A stretch of 13,777 nucleotides of DNA, taken from NCBI GenBank assembly GCA_017411125.1, contig JAFPNP010000069.1:1-13777 (forward strand), written 5' to 3'. The position numbers and the translations under genes are program-made. The notes beneath the pieces are model-generated. The model ran no database searches. It had not been told where the DNA came from and saw only the letters and a program-made list of their open reading frames with translations. This document shows, piece after piece, positions 1-8,936 of this stretch (position 1 is the stretch's first letter; each line of letters begins with the position of its first letter). Source of the DNA: Kiritimatiellia bacterium (GTDB lineage Bacteria; Verrucomicrobiota; Kiritimatiellia; RFP12; UBA1067).

Positions 1-599
1 TCGAGGCGCGCGCGGCGGAAATCCTTGACGCCGGAAAGGTTCCATTTCTCCTCGGCGGCGAACATCTCGTGACGCTGGGCGCCGTCCGCGCCGCCGCGAA
101 ACGCCATCCGGATCTCGCCGTCGTCCACTTCGACGCGCACGCCGACCTGCGAGAGGACTATCTCGGCGTGAGGCTTTCCCATGCGTGCGTTTTGCGCCGC
201 TGCCACGACATCCTCGGCGACGGACGCATCTTCCAGTTCGGAATCCGCTCCGGCACACGCGGCGAACGGCAGTTCATGCTCGACGGGCACGTGACGACGG
301 AGCTGTTCACCGACACGACGCTTCCCGCCGTTATCGACCGGATCGGCCCGGAAACGCCGGTATACCTCACTATCGACATGGACGTGCTCGATCCGTCCGA
401 GTTCCCCGGCACGGGGACGCAGGAGGCGGGCGGACTTTCCTACACGCGCCTTGTCGCCGACGCGCGTCTCATTTGCGAACGCCTTGACGTGGTCGCCTTG
501 GACAACGTCGAACTCTCGCCCGCGCTAGACCCGTCTGGCCGTTCGACCGCGCTCGCCTGCAAATTCCTGCGCGAGGAGCTTTTGTCTCTCAGGGCTTGA
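1..599 (+). CDS. speB: Agmatinase / ureohydrolase family protein, 5' end cut by window
   Basis: Cytosolic enzyme expected to hydrolyse agmatine to putrescine and urea in polyamine synthesis. The reading frame is open from base 3, so about 198 residues are visible and roughly 90-100 N-terminal residues lie outside the window. The GTG at 69 falls inside the conserved core and is not the start. The dinuclear Mn-binding motifs of the ureohydrolase fold appear in order: GGEH (bases 54-65), DAHAD (bases 141-155) and DMDVLDP followed by GTGTQEAGG (about 378-431). The SHACVLRR segment and the QFGIRSG strand resemble agmatinases more than arginases. The C-terminus ends soon after an NVELSPALDPSG segment, as expected for a full-length 3' end. 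It is followed by a hairpin terminator, so it is probably the last gene of its transcript. An arginase or formimidoylglutamase-like substrate cannot be excluded because the N-terminus is missing. The family call is certain and the substrate likely. Confidence 0.9.
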   Translation, partial: EARAAEILDAGKVPFLLGGEHLVTLGAVRAAAKRHPDLAVVHFDAHADLREDYLGVRLSHACVLRRCHDILGDGRIFQFGIRSGTRGERQFMLDGHVTTELFTDTTLPAVIDRIGPETPVYLTIDMDVLDPSEFPGTGTQEAGGLSYTRLVADARLICERLDVVALDNVELSPALDPSGRSTALACKFLREELLSLRA

Positions 600-615
600 C
601 GCCACGGGTCGGTGC

Positions 616-641
616 CATGCCGTATCTCACGGCATGATTTT
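616..641 (+). terminator. Hairpin terminator after speB
   Basis: A perfect 8-bp inverted repeat (CATGCCGT / ACGGCATG) with a 5-nt loop starts 17 nt after the speB stop and is followed by ATTTT. The short T run makes it a moderate rather than ideal rho-independent terminator. It separates speB from the guaA promoter. Confidence 0.6.
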
Positions 642-751
642 CGCGGAATAGGAGATCGCGTATGTCAATGTCTGCGTTGAAATCAAGCGGTGTCGCGGTG
701 TTCGCTTTTGCCGCGTTCGCAGAAGTCTAGGGACGGGCGTGTTCGCGGGCA

Positions 752-780
752 ATGACACGTCTGCCGTTTTTTGATATACT
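752..780 (+). promoter_or_regulatory. Sigma-70 type promoter of guaA-epmA
   Basis: The -35 box is ATGACA (5 of 6 to TTGACA, 752-757), followed by a 17-nt spacer and the -10 box TATACT (775-780). A TGA immediately before the -10 box (772-774) makes an extended -10 element. The predicted transcription start is at about 787-788, which coincides with the guaA ATG at 788. There is no purine-rich Shine-Dalgarno site before that ATG, so a leaderless mRNA is implied. Confidence 0.75.
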
Positions 781-787
781 TGCGCCC

Positions 788-2351
<1,564 letters not shown>

Positions 2352-3191
2352 ATGAACCTTGGCTTCATCGCGGAGCGTTCGCGCGTATTGCGCGAGCTTC
2401 GTGTGTTTTTTGATGGACGCGGTTTCGTGGAGGTCGAGACGCCGGTGCGTATTCCCGCGCCTGCGCCCGAACCGCACATCGACTGCCCGGCGAGCGGGAA
2501 CTGGTTCCTGCGAGCTTCCCCGGAATTGCAGATGAAGAAGCTGCTTGCCGCCGGAATGGAGCGAATCTACCAGATCGGGCCATGTTTCCGCGAGGGTGAA
2601 TGTGGACGAAGGCACAGTCCAGAGTTCACCATGCTGGAATGGTACCGTGCCAACGCCGATTACATGCGCATTGCAGACGATGCGGAGTCCCTCGCATGCG
2701 CTATCTTGCCTGGGTTGCCGCGTCCGTTCCGTCGTATTTCCGTGCGCGATGCGTACATTTCGCTTGCCGGATGGGATCCTGTGGCGTGCTGGGATGCCGA
2801 TCGGTTCGATTTCGACATGGCCGCAAAGATAGAGCCGAACATGCCCGAAGGACCGGTGTTTCTCGTGGACTATCCTGCGCCGGCGGCGTCGCTTTCGCGC
2901 CTGAAGGCGGACGACCTGCGCGTGGCGGAGCGGTGGGAACTTTATATCGACGGTCTGGAACTGGCCAATGCATTCACTGAATTGACCGATTCCGCCGAAC
3001 AGCGCAGACGGTTCGATGCCGCACGCAAAGAACGCCGTGCATTGGGCGAGGCAGAATATCCGATCGACGAGGATTTCCTTGACGCGCTTTCGCGTATGCC
3101 GCCATCCGGCGGCGCGGCGTTTGGCGTCGATCGACTCGTTATGCTGGCGTGTGATGCGCGCGACATTGGCGACGTGCGTTGCCCCATTTGA
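2352..3191 (+). CDS. epmA: Elongation factor P (R)-beta-lysine ligase, GenX/PoxA type (short form)
   Basis: A lysyl-tRNA-synthetase paralogue that attaches (beta-)lysine to a conserved lysine of elongation factor P, helping ribosomes through polyproline stretches. It has 279 residues against about 325 for the E. coli enzyme. It consists of the class II aminoacyl-tRNA synthetase core without an anticodon-binding domain. Visible hallmarks are the motif 1 region FVEVETP (25-31), motif 2 FREGECGRRHSPEFTMLEWY (79-98), the substrate segment GLELANAFTELTD (201-213) and motif 3 GAAFGVDRLVML (254-265). The third residue of GAAFG keeps the alanine that distinguishes EpmA from lysyl-tRNA synthetase. The shorter length comes from the N-terminus and a reduced helical insert at about 130-165. 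ATG 2352 is chosen because it lies 1 nt after the guaA stop. The longer frame from 2250 would overlap guaA with non-family sequence. Translation probably depends on coupling to guaA. No efp or epmB gene is in view. Confidence 0.9.
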   Translation: MNLGFIAERSRVLRELRVFFDGRGFVEVETPVRIPAPAPEPHIDCPASGNWFLRASPELQMKKLLAAGMERIYQIGPCFREGECGRRHSPEFTMLEWYRANADYMRIADDAESLACAILPGLPRPFRRISVRDAYISLAGWDPVACWDADRFDFDMAAKIEPNMPEGPVFLVDYPAPAASLSRLKADDLRVAERWELYIDGLELANAFTELTDSAEQRRRFDAARKERRALGEAEYPIDEDFLDALSRMPPSGGAAFGVDRLVMLACDARDIGDVRCPI

Positions 3192-3210
3192 ACGGTTGCA
3201 TTTTTCCCAC

Positions 3211-3239
3211 TTGCCAGTCTTGCCACGATGTGCTATACT
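3211..3239 (+). promoter_or_regulatory. Sigma-70 type promoter of secDF
   Basis: The -35 box is TTGCCA (5 of 6, 3211-3216), followed by a 17-nt spacer and the -10 box TATACT (3234-3239). A TGC at 3231-3233 makes it an extended -10 element. The predicted start at about 3246 gives a 5' leader of about 33 nt. The leader contains a Shine-Dalgarno site AAAGAGG (3266-3272), 6 nt before the ATG. Confidence 0.8.
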
Positions 3240-3278
3240 TATTTTTCCGTTTTCAAAGGAAGGTTAAAGAGGTAAAAA

Positions 3279-5828
3279 ATGAGTTCTGATACTTCTACAC
3301 GAGCAACGATGTGGAAATGGCTGGCTCTGCTGGTCATTGCGGTGTTCTCTGTCTGCGTGACAACTCCGCTGGGCGAAAAGATACGTCTGGGGTTGGATTT
3401 GAAGGGCGGTACGTCCTTCACGCTGGGTGTCGACGAGGCCGCGCTGCGCGAGTCTATTCTCGCGCAGGTCGCCGATACGAACGATACGGCGGAAGTCCAG
3501 CGCAGGATCAACGACGCACTCAACGGCAGCGACGAGCGCATCATTCAAGTCGTCCGCCGCCGCGTGGACGGCATGGGCATGAACGAGCCAGTAATTCAAG
3601 GGATGAAGGGGCATCGGCTGCTCGTGCAGCTGCCCGGCATCGACGACAAGACCCGCGCCGAGGCCAAGCGTTCCCTTCAGAGCGCCTCGTTTCTGGAGTT
3701 CCGCCTTACGCACCGCAACAACCAGCAGCTTGCCAACAAGCTTCTTGCCTCCGGCGCGGTGCCCGAAGGGTATGTGGCCAGTTCGACGGGCGAGGGTTTC
3801 AGCCGCGCATCGAACTATGATGAAATCGCCCGCAAGCCCGGCTATCAGAGCCGGCTGAGCGCGTTCGGCAATCCGCCGCAGGGCTATCAGTTCATGCTGG
3901 AGAAGACCAAGGAAGGTTCCTACACACCGAACTATGTGAGCCGCAAGACGGAACTGACGGGCGAGTATCTCGTCTCTGCCCGCGTGGACCGCGACCAGGT
4001 CGGCCGTCCCGTCGTGGCGTTCAAGCTCAACAGCAAGGGCGGGCGTCTCATGTCGCAACTTACGCGCAATTATATCGCGCATGGCGCACGAAACGATTCC
4101 GACCGCGGCCGCGAGCTCGCCATCGTGCTTGACGGCACGCTCGTTTCTGCTCCAGTTCTGCAGAGCGAGATCAGCACGAGCGGCCAGATTTCCGGCAGTT
4201 TCTCCATTGCCGAGGCGCAGCGTCTTGCGAACGATTTGAACGCTGGCGCGCTTCCCGTGCCGCTCAAGATGCTCGCCGAGGAATCCGTCTCGCCTACAGT
4301 CGGCGAAGACGCCAAGCAGGCGGGTCTCATAGCCGCCGGGCTGGGCTTCGCGCTCGTCGCCCTGTTTATGTTCATGTACTACTGGTACGCCGGCTTCGTG
4401 GCCGACATCGCGCTTTTCCTCGACATCGTGTTGCTGCCTGCCGCGCTCGTGCTTGTGGCCAACGTCCTCGGCGTGTTCGCGAAAGACGCCTCGATGGGCG
4501 CTTCCGGTTCGCTGCAGCTGCCGGTGCTCACGATGCCCGGCATCGCGGGCATCGTCCTCACGCTAGGCATGGCGGTTGACGCGAATGTCATCATTTTCGA
4601 GCGTATTCGCGAGGAATTCCAGAACAAGGTGTCCGTCGGCTCGGCGATCAAGAACGGCTACGGTCGTGCCTTCACCGCGATTCTCGACTCGAACATCACC
4701 ACGATCGTGACGGGCGTGATCCTGTTCATCGTGGGCACTGGTCCGGTGCGCGGCTTCGCGATCACTCTTACCGCCGGCGTTCTTATTTCAATGTTCACGG
4801 CGGTTGTCGTCACCCGTCTTGTTTTCGAGAAGACCACGAAACCGGAATCCATGAAACCCTTCAAGATGCTCAATATCTTCAAGAAGGTTCCGAACGTGGA
4901 TTTCGTCAAGCTCGGCAAGGTCGCATCCATGGCCTCCCTCGTGCTGGTGGTGCTGACGGTTGCCATATTCGGCATCCGTGCCGTCGTGAAACCGGCGTCA
5001 GTCCTCGCGGTGGATCTCACCGGCGGCACTTCGATAGTGTTCGACGTGGATGCGGCGAACCGTCCTTCGGATTCCGACGTCCGCAAGGTGCTCAATCCGT
5101 TCGACAACGCGACCGTGATCCAGACGCAGGGCGATTCCAAGCTTCTTGTCAAGACGGGCTATACCTCCGACAACGCGAAGGACAAGGGCGTGACCGATGT
5201 TGCCGGGCACGTGACGAAGTTGCTGCAGGCCGCATTCCCGAAGGCGAACATTCAAATTCGCGATGCGACGGAAGTTGGCTCGGTCGTGGGGTCCGACCTC
5301 AAGAAGTCCGGCACGTGGGCCGTGCTGCTCTCGCTCTGCGCAATTCTCATCTACGTTGCCTTCCGCTTCGAGTTCGGGTTCGGCCTCGGTGCGCTCGTGG
5401 CTCTTGCGCACGACGCGCTCATCTCGCTCGGCCTCTTTTCTCTCTGCGGGCGCCAGGTTTCGTTGCTAGTTATCACGGCGCTGCTTACGATCATCGGCTA
5501 CTCGGTGAATGACACGATCGTGGTGTTCGACCGTATCCGCGAGGACTTGCGCCGCGACCAGAAGAGCAACTTCAAGGATCTCTGCAACCGCGCGCTCAAC
5601 GAGTGTCTCAGCCGCACGGTAATCACCTCGCTTACAACGTTCTTCGCGGTGCTGGCGCTCTTCGCGTTCGGCGACGGCTCGATTTTCGATTTCGCGCTTA
5701 CGATGCTCATCGGCGTCATCGCCGGTACGTATTCGTCCGTGTTCGTGGCAACGCCTATAATGATGTGGTTCTACAAGGGGCGCCGCCCGCAGTTTACGTC
5801 GGAAAGTTCCGCCGCTCGGCAGAACTGA
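3279..5828 (+). CDS. secDF: Fused protein translocase subunit SecDF
   Basis: Inner-membrane RND-type motor that uses the proton gradient to pull proteins out of the SecYEG channel on the outer face of the membrane. At 849 residues it joins SecD and SecF, which are separate genes in E. coli. SecD half: TM1 at about 11-28; first-periplasmic-domain motif LGLDLKGGTSFTL (37-49); large periplasmic P1 domain to about 340; then TM2-6. TM4 and the following segment carry the signature GIVLTLGMAVDANVIIFERI, with the proton-relay Asp434. SecF half: starts at about 545 with a new TM (546-566), then VDLTGGTSIVFDVD (578-591), the ATEVGSVVGSDL segment (663-674) and the TM region holding GYSVNDTIVVFDRIRE, with Asp745. 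Twelve TM segments are expected. All conserved residues are present. The start is fixed by AAAGAGG 6 nt upstream. The gene is monocistronic, with its own promoter and terminator; yajC is not adjacent. A fused SecDF is common in PVC bacteria, Bacteroidetes and Bacillus. Confidence 0.96.
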   Translation: MSSDTSTRATMWKWLALLVIAVFSVCVTTPLGEKIRLGLDLKGGTSFTLGVDEAALRESILAQVADTNDTAEVQRRINDALNGSDERIIQVVRRRVDGMGMNEPVIQGMKGHRLLVQLPGIDDKTRAEAKRSLQSASFLEFRLTHRNNQQLANKLLASGAVPEGYVASSTGEGFSRASNYDEIARKPGYQSRLSAFGNPPQGYQFMLEKTKEGSYTPNYVSRKTELTGEYLVSARVDRDQVGRPVVAFKLNSKGGRLMSQLTRNYIAHGARNDSDRGRELAIVLDGTLVSAPVLQSEISTSGQISGSFSIAEAQRLANDLNAGALPVPLKMLAEESVSPTVGEDAKQAGLIAAGLGFALVALFMFMYYWYAGFVADIALFLDIVLLPAALVLVANVLGVFAKDASMGASGSLQLPVLTMPGIAGIVLTLGMAVDANVIIFERIREEFQNKVSVGSAIKNGYGRAFTAILDSNITTIVTGVILFIVGTGPVRGFAITLTAGVLISMFTAVVVTRLVFEKTTKPESMKPFKMLNIFKKVPNVDFVKLGKVASMASLVLVVLTVAIFGIRAVVKPASVLAVDLTGGTSIVFDVDAANRPSDSDVRKVLNPFDNATVIQTQGDSKLLVKTGYTSDNAKDKGVTDVAGHVTKLLQAAFPKANIQIRDATEVGSVVGSDLKKSGTWAVLLSLCAILIYVAFRFEFGFGLGALVALAHDALISLGLFSLCGRQVSLLVITALLTIIGYSVNDTIVVFDRIREDLRRDQKSNFKDLCNRALNECLSRTVITSLTTFFAVLALFAFGDGSIFDFALTMLIGVIAGTYSSVFVATPIMMWFYKGRRPQFTSESSAARQN

Positions 5829-5853
5829 TATCCGTTAAATGCTGCTATAGCCG

Positions 5854-5882
5854 AATCCTCGTCCGCAAGGGCGAGGATTTTT
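5854..5882 (+). terminator. Rho-independent terminator of secDF
   Basis: An 11-bp stem (AATCCTCGTCC with GGGCGAGGATT, one T-G wobble pair next to the loop) is closed by the GNRA tetraloop GCAA. The T run at 5878-5882 overlaps the last stem bases. It starts 25 nt after the secDF stop. The structure is textbook and should isolate secDF from the Bat operon downstream. Confidence 0.9.
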
Positions 5883-5995
5883 GTATGATGCGCACGTCTT
5901 ATATGTGTTGGTCGTGGCGCTTGCTGCAGGTGCGGCGGAGGTGCCCGTCGTATTGGGGACAACGCGTATCTTACAGGAACATTTCCCGAATTGAA

Positions 5996-6024
5996 GCGAC
6001 AAATGTGCGTGATTGTGATAGAAT
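5996..6024 (+). promoter_or_regulatory. Probable promoter of the Bat operon
   Basis: The -10 box TAGAAT (6019-6024) is preceded by TGA (6016-6018), giving an extended -10 element. A weak -35, GCGACA (5996-6001, 4 of 6), lies 17 nt upstream. The predicted start is at about A6031, giving a 43-nt leader to the DUF58 ATG. It is weaker than the other two promoters in the window but has the same geometry. Confidence 0.6.
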
Positions 6025-6073
6025 ATATGCATCTTGTTCGGGCGGACTGTGCGCTCGGAAACCGAGGACATTG

Positions 6074-6958
6074 ATGGCGATAGACGTTAAAGAGCTTATG
6101 GCGAAGGTGGGAAAGATACGAATTCTCACCAACCGCCTCATCGACGACCAGTTGAGCGGAGACTACCATTCTACGTTCAAGGGGCAGGGCGTCGAATTCG
6201 ACGAGGTGCGCCCATACGTGGCCGGCGACGACGTGCGCTCAATAGATTGGAACGTGACCGCCCGCACCGGCACACCGTACATCAAGCGTTTCAGCGAAGA
6301 GCGCGAACTGACGGTTCTCTTCCTCGTGGACGTGAGCGGTTCGCAGGCATACGGCAGCGCGACGCGCTCGAAGGCGGAGCTGTCCGCCGAAGTCGCAAGT
6401 CTTCTCGCCCTCACCGCGATACGCAACCAGGACAAGATCGGCCTCGTCCTCTTCTCCGACAAGATCGTGAAGTACATCCCGCCGCGCAAGGGACGCCAAA
6501 GCGTGATGCGTCTCGTCCGCGAAGTGCTGGCCGCCGAGGACGACGCCACCGGCGGCACGGACATCGCTGGCGCGCTGAAGTTCCTGAACGGCGTGCAGAA
6601 GCGCCGCGCCGTGGTTTTCCTCGTTAGCGATTTCCTGTCCGCCGGATATGAGAAGGAACTTCGCGTCACGGCGCGGCACCACGACGTGATCGCCATTACC
6701 GTGAGCGATCCCGCCGAGAGCGAGCTTCCTCTCGCCGGCCTTGCCGAACTCGAAGATCCCGAGACCGGCGAACTGCTGCTCGTGGACACCGCCGACGCTG
6801 GAGTCCGCCGCGCATTCGCCGACGCCGCGCGCAAAGAGGTGGAAGAGCGCGACCGCTTCCTCGCCCGGAACGGAATCGACAACGTGCCAGTTGCGACGGA
6901 CAAACCCTACATCCAGTCGATCCGGGCGCTTTTCAAGCGGAGGGCCAGCAAACGATGA
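6074..6958 (+). CDS. DUF58 domain VWA-like protein, first gene of Bat operon
   Basis: A 294-residue soluble protein of the DUF58 family, which almost always partners MoxR AAA+ ATPases and Bat membrane proteins in envelope stress or protein assembly operons of unclear mechanism. The N-terminal half carries the family signature: GDYHSTFKGQG, EFDEVRPYVAGDDVRSIDWN (41-60) and ARTGTPYIKRFSEERE (63-78). The VWA fold follows, with a complete metal-ion-dependent adhesion site: DVSGS (Asp86, Ser88, Ser90), Thr162 in GGTD and Asp186 in VSDF. There is no signal peptide or TM segment, so it is cytosolic. ATG 6074 is preferred because GAGGA (6064-6068) lies 5 nt upstream and the family N-terminus fits. 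The open frame extends further upstream, but only through the secDF terminator, the promoter and non-family sequence. Its stop overlaps the next start (ATGA). No moxR precedes it, which is unusual. Confidence 0.9.
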   Translation: MAIDVKELMAKVGKIRILTNRLIDDQLSGDYHSTFKGQGVEFDEVRPYVAGDDVRSIDWNVTARTGTPYIKRFSEERELTVLFLVDVSGSQAYGSATRSKAELSAEVASLLALTAIRNQDKIGLVLFSDKIVKYIPPRKGRQSVMRLVREVLAAEDDATGGTDIAGALKFLNGVQKRRAVVFLVSDFLSAGYEKELRVTARHHDVIAITVSDPAESELPLAGLAELEDPETGELLLVDTADAGVRRAFADAARKEVEERDRFLARNGIDNVPVATDKPYIQSIRALFKRRASKR

Positions 6959-7893
6959 AACGGCTTTGGATTCTTTTCGCCGTCTGCGGCGCCGCGTTCG
7001 CGCTCGCCGCCGAGCAGGTGGCCGATCTCTCGCGTGACGGCGTGACCATTACCGTGGACGCCACGCCGCGCACGGTCGATCCCGCCCGCGACTTCTACGT
7101 CACTTTCACGGTCGTCTCGCCTCCCGGCGAAAAGGTCGTGCTGCCCGACCTGCGCGACAGATTCCAGGGATTCTCGGTGGCCGAGGACTTTGCCGAGGAA
7201 CCGATAACGGACAAAGACGGCAAGACGACATCAGTCACGCGCTGGCGTCTCGAGCCGGAGCCGTTCGCCCGCCGCTACCGCCTTGCGCCGTTCGCGGTAC
7301 AGGCCGGCGACGGTTTATTCGCCACGGCGCCCGTACTGTTTGATCCGCCCGCCGCCCGCGATGACGTTTCCGGCGCGATGGAGGTCGATCCGTCAAAGGA
7401 CCTGCCGCCGCTTTCATGGAAACTCGTCGGCATTTGCGCCGCCGCGCTGGCTGGTGCGCTGCTCGTCCTCGCCGCCGCATATTTCATTTTCCGCAAGATC
7501 CGCCTCGCCGTGCGCGTCCATCGCATGAGCCCGATAGAGCGGGCGATGTACGAGCTCGACAAACTGTTGAAGAAAGGCCTGCCAGGCCGCGGCTTCTACA
7601 AGGACTTCTACGTCGAGCTGACGATGGTCGTGCGCCGCTACATCGAACGGCAGTACGGCATCCGCGCTCCGAACCTCACGACGGACGAGTTTCTGCGGGC
7701 GGCGGGCGGCAACGAGGCGTTTTCGCGGGCTTCCGTCGCCGAGCTCAAGGCGTTTCTCGAATCCGCCGACCTCGTGAAGTTCGCCGGACTCGAGGCGACG
7801 CCCGAAATGGCGGACGGGGCGACGTCCAAGGCGAAGGGCTATCTCACGGCGGACGCCGCGCAGCCGAAAGAAAAGAAGGTGGCGGGAAAATGA
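6955..7893 (+). CDS. BatD-like single-pass membrane protein with DUF4381-type C-terminal tail
   Basis: The protein has 312 residues. A signal peptide covers about 1-19 (KR, then a hydrophobic core, cleavage near ALAA-E). A periplasmic beta-rich domain runs from about 20 to 152, with the DGVTITVDATPRTVDPARDF opening that resembles the Ig-like repeats of BatD/oxygen-tolerance proteins. One TM segment lies at about 156-179, followed by a basic stop-transfer KIRLAVRVHR. A helical cytosolic domain covers about 191-290. Its FYKDFYVELTMVVRRYIERQYG, TTDEFL and AFLESADLVKFAG elements match the tail of DUF4381/BatD-type proteins. It is much shorter than classical BatD, which has several Ig-like repeats. 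It overlaps both neighbours by 4 nt, and GGAGGG lies 10 nt before its ATG. It probably links the cytosolic DUF58 protein to the periplasmic BatA/BatB domains, which is an inference from topology and context. The family assignment is good but not certain. Confidence 0.75.
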   Translation: MKRLWILFAVCGAAFALAAEQVADLSRDGVTITVDATPRTVDPARDFYVTFTVVSPPGEKVVLPDLRDRFQGFSVAEDFAEEPITDKDGKTTSVTRWRLEPEPFARRYRLAPFAVQAGDGLFATAPVLFDPPAARDDVSGAMEVDPSKDLPPLSWKLVGICAAALAGALLVLAAAYFIFRKIRLAVRVHRMSPIERAMYELDKLLKKGLPGRGFYKDFYVELTMVVRRYIERQYGIRAPNLTTDEFLRAAGGNEAFSRASVAELKAFLESADLVKFAGLEATPEMADGATSKAKGYLTADAAQPKEKKVAGK

Positions 7894-8936
7894 GCTTCAA
7901 CTTCGCATGGCCTTTGTGTTTCCTGCTGTTCGCGCCGTTCGCGCTCGCGGCGTGGCGGATGCTCCGGCGCGGACGCCGTTCCGGCATCAAATTCGCGCCC
8001 GTGCGCCGTCTTCCAGCGAAGACCGCCGGATGGCGCGCGCGCCTCGCCAACTTCGCCCCGTGGCTTTTCCTCGCCGGAGCGGCGCTTCTCGTCGTGGCGG
8101 CGGCAAGACCGCGCAGCGCCCTCGCCCGCTCCTCGCGCAGCGTGGACGCGATAGCGATCGCGATGACGGCGGACGTGTCCGGCTCGATGGAAGCCCTCGA
8201 CCTCACGCCGCGCGGCTCGTCCACGGAGAAGACGCGCCTAGACGTGGTGAAGGAGATGTTCGCCAGGTTCGTCGAAGCGCGCCCCGACGACCTCATCGGG
8301 CTCGTCACGTTCGGCGGATACGCCGCCACGCGCGCGCCGCTCACCGCCGACCACGAAGCGCTTCTGCACGTCTTGAAGGGCGTGAGCGTGCCTAGCGTCG
8401 CCTACGACGCGCAGGGGCGTCCCGTGGACCAGGAAGAGACGCTCACCGCGATAGGCGACGGACTCGCCACCGCGCTCGCCCGCGTCAAGGACGCCGACCT
8501 CAAGTCGAAGATCGTCATCCTCCTTTCGGACGGCGTTTCCAACACGGGCGCGGTCGAGCCTGACGCCGCCGCCGCCGCCGCCGCGAAACTCGGCATCCGC
8601 GTGTACACCATAGGCGTCGGCACGAACTCCCGCCGCACGCCGTTCAGAGTGCGCGACATATTCGGCCGATCCGCAATACAGTACGCGGACATGTCCTTCG
8701 ACGAATCGCAGCTGAAGTCGATAGCGGCGAAGACGGGCGGGCGCTACTTCGGCGTGCGCGACGCGGACGGCCTGAAGTCCGCGCTCGAAGAAATCGATTC
8801 GCTGGAAAAAACCACGCTCGACCGCACGGTCTACCAGCGCTGGAACGAATATTTTCCGCCGTTTCTGCTGTCCGGCGCGTTTCTCGTGCTGCTGGCCGTT
8901 TCGCTCCAGATGGCTGCTTCCCGGAGGCTTGCATGA
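7890..8936 (+). CDS. batA: BatA-type VWA membrane protein
   Basis: 348 residues. TM1 is at about 5-23, followed by the basic stretch RMLRRGRRSG. TM2 is at about 55-72, then a VWA domain (about 86-305), then TM3 (about 322-341). This is the standard BatA layout. By the positive-inside rule the VWA domain faces the periplasm. The metal site is complete: DVSGS (Asp95, Ser97, Ser99), Thr186 in TAIGDG and Asp214 in LLSDG. ATG 7890 overlaps the preceding stop (ATGA). The same frame is open far upstream through the BatD-like gene, but that part has no family match and is discarded. Bat proteins were named for aerotolerance in Bacteroides, but their molecular role remains uncertain. I infer that this one forms a complex with the next gene product. 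An Ala-rich run (226-232) comes from a GCC/GCG repeat. BatA rather than BatB is chosen from gene order and the TAIGDG motif. Confidence 0.88.
   Translation: MSFNFAWPLCFLLFAPFALAAWRMLRRGRRSGIKFAPVRRLPAKTAGWRARLANFAPWLFLAGAALLVVAAARPRSALARSSRSVDAIAIAMTADVSGSMEALDLTPRGSSTEKTRLDVVKEMFARFVEARPDDLIGLVTFGGYAATRAPLTADHEALLHVLKGVSVPSVAYDAQGRPVDQEETLTAIGDGLATALARVKDADLKSKIVILLSDGVSNTGAVEPDAAAAAAAKLGIRVYTIGVGTNSRRTPFRVRDIFGRSAIQYADMSFDESQLKSIAAKTGGRYFGVRDADGLKSALEEIDSLEKTTLDRTVYQRWNEYFPPFLLSGAFLVLLAVSLQMAASRRLA

Noticed and set aside
596..627. Possible promoter TTGACG...GTATCT before the short ORF at 662
   Set aside because: The spacer is about 20 nt, the -10 box is poor, and the -10 lies within the terminator hairpin.
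600..787. Purine-type riboswitch before guaA
   Set aside because: The predicted transcript starts at the guaA ATG, leaving no leader. I see no conserved purine aptamer core in the gap.
5603..6073. In-frame upstream extension of the DUF58 gene
   Set aside because: It would begin inside secDF and run through the secDF terminator and the promoter. The extra residues do not resemble DUF58 proteins, while ATG 6074 has a good ribosome binding site.
7416..7889. In-frame upstream extension of batA
   Set aside because: It overlaps the BatD-like gene, and its Arg-rich sequence has no BatA similarity. The ATGA junction at 7890 fits the operon pattern.
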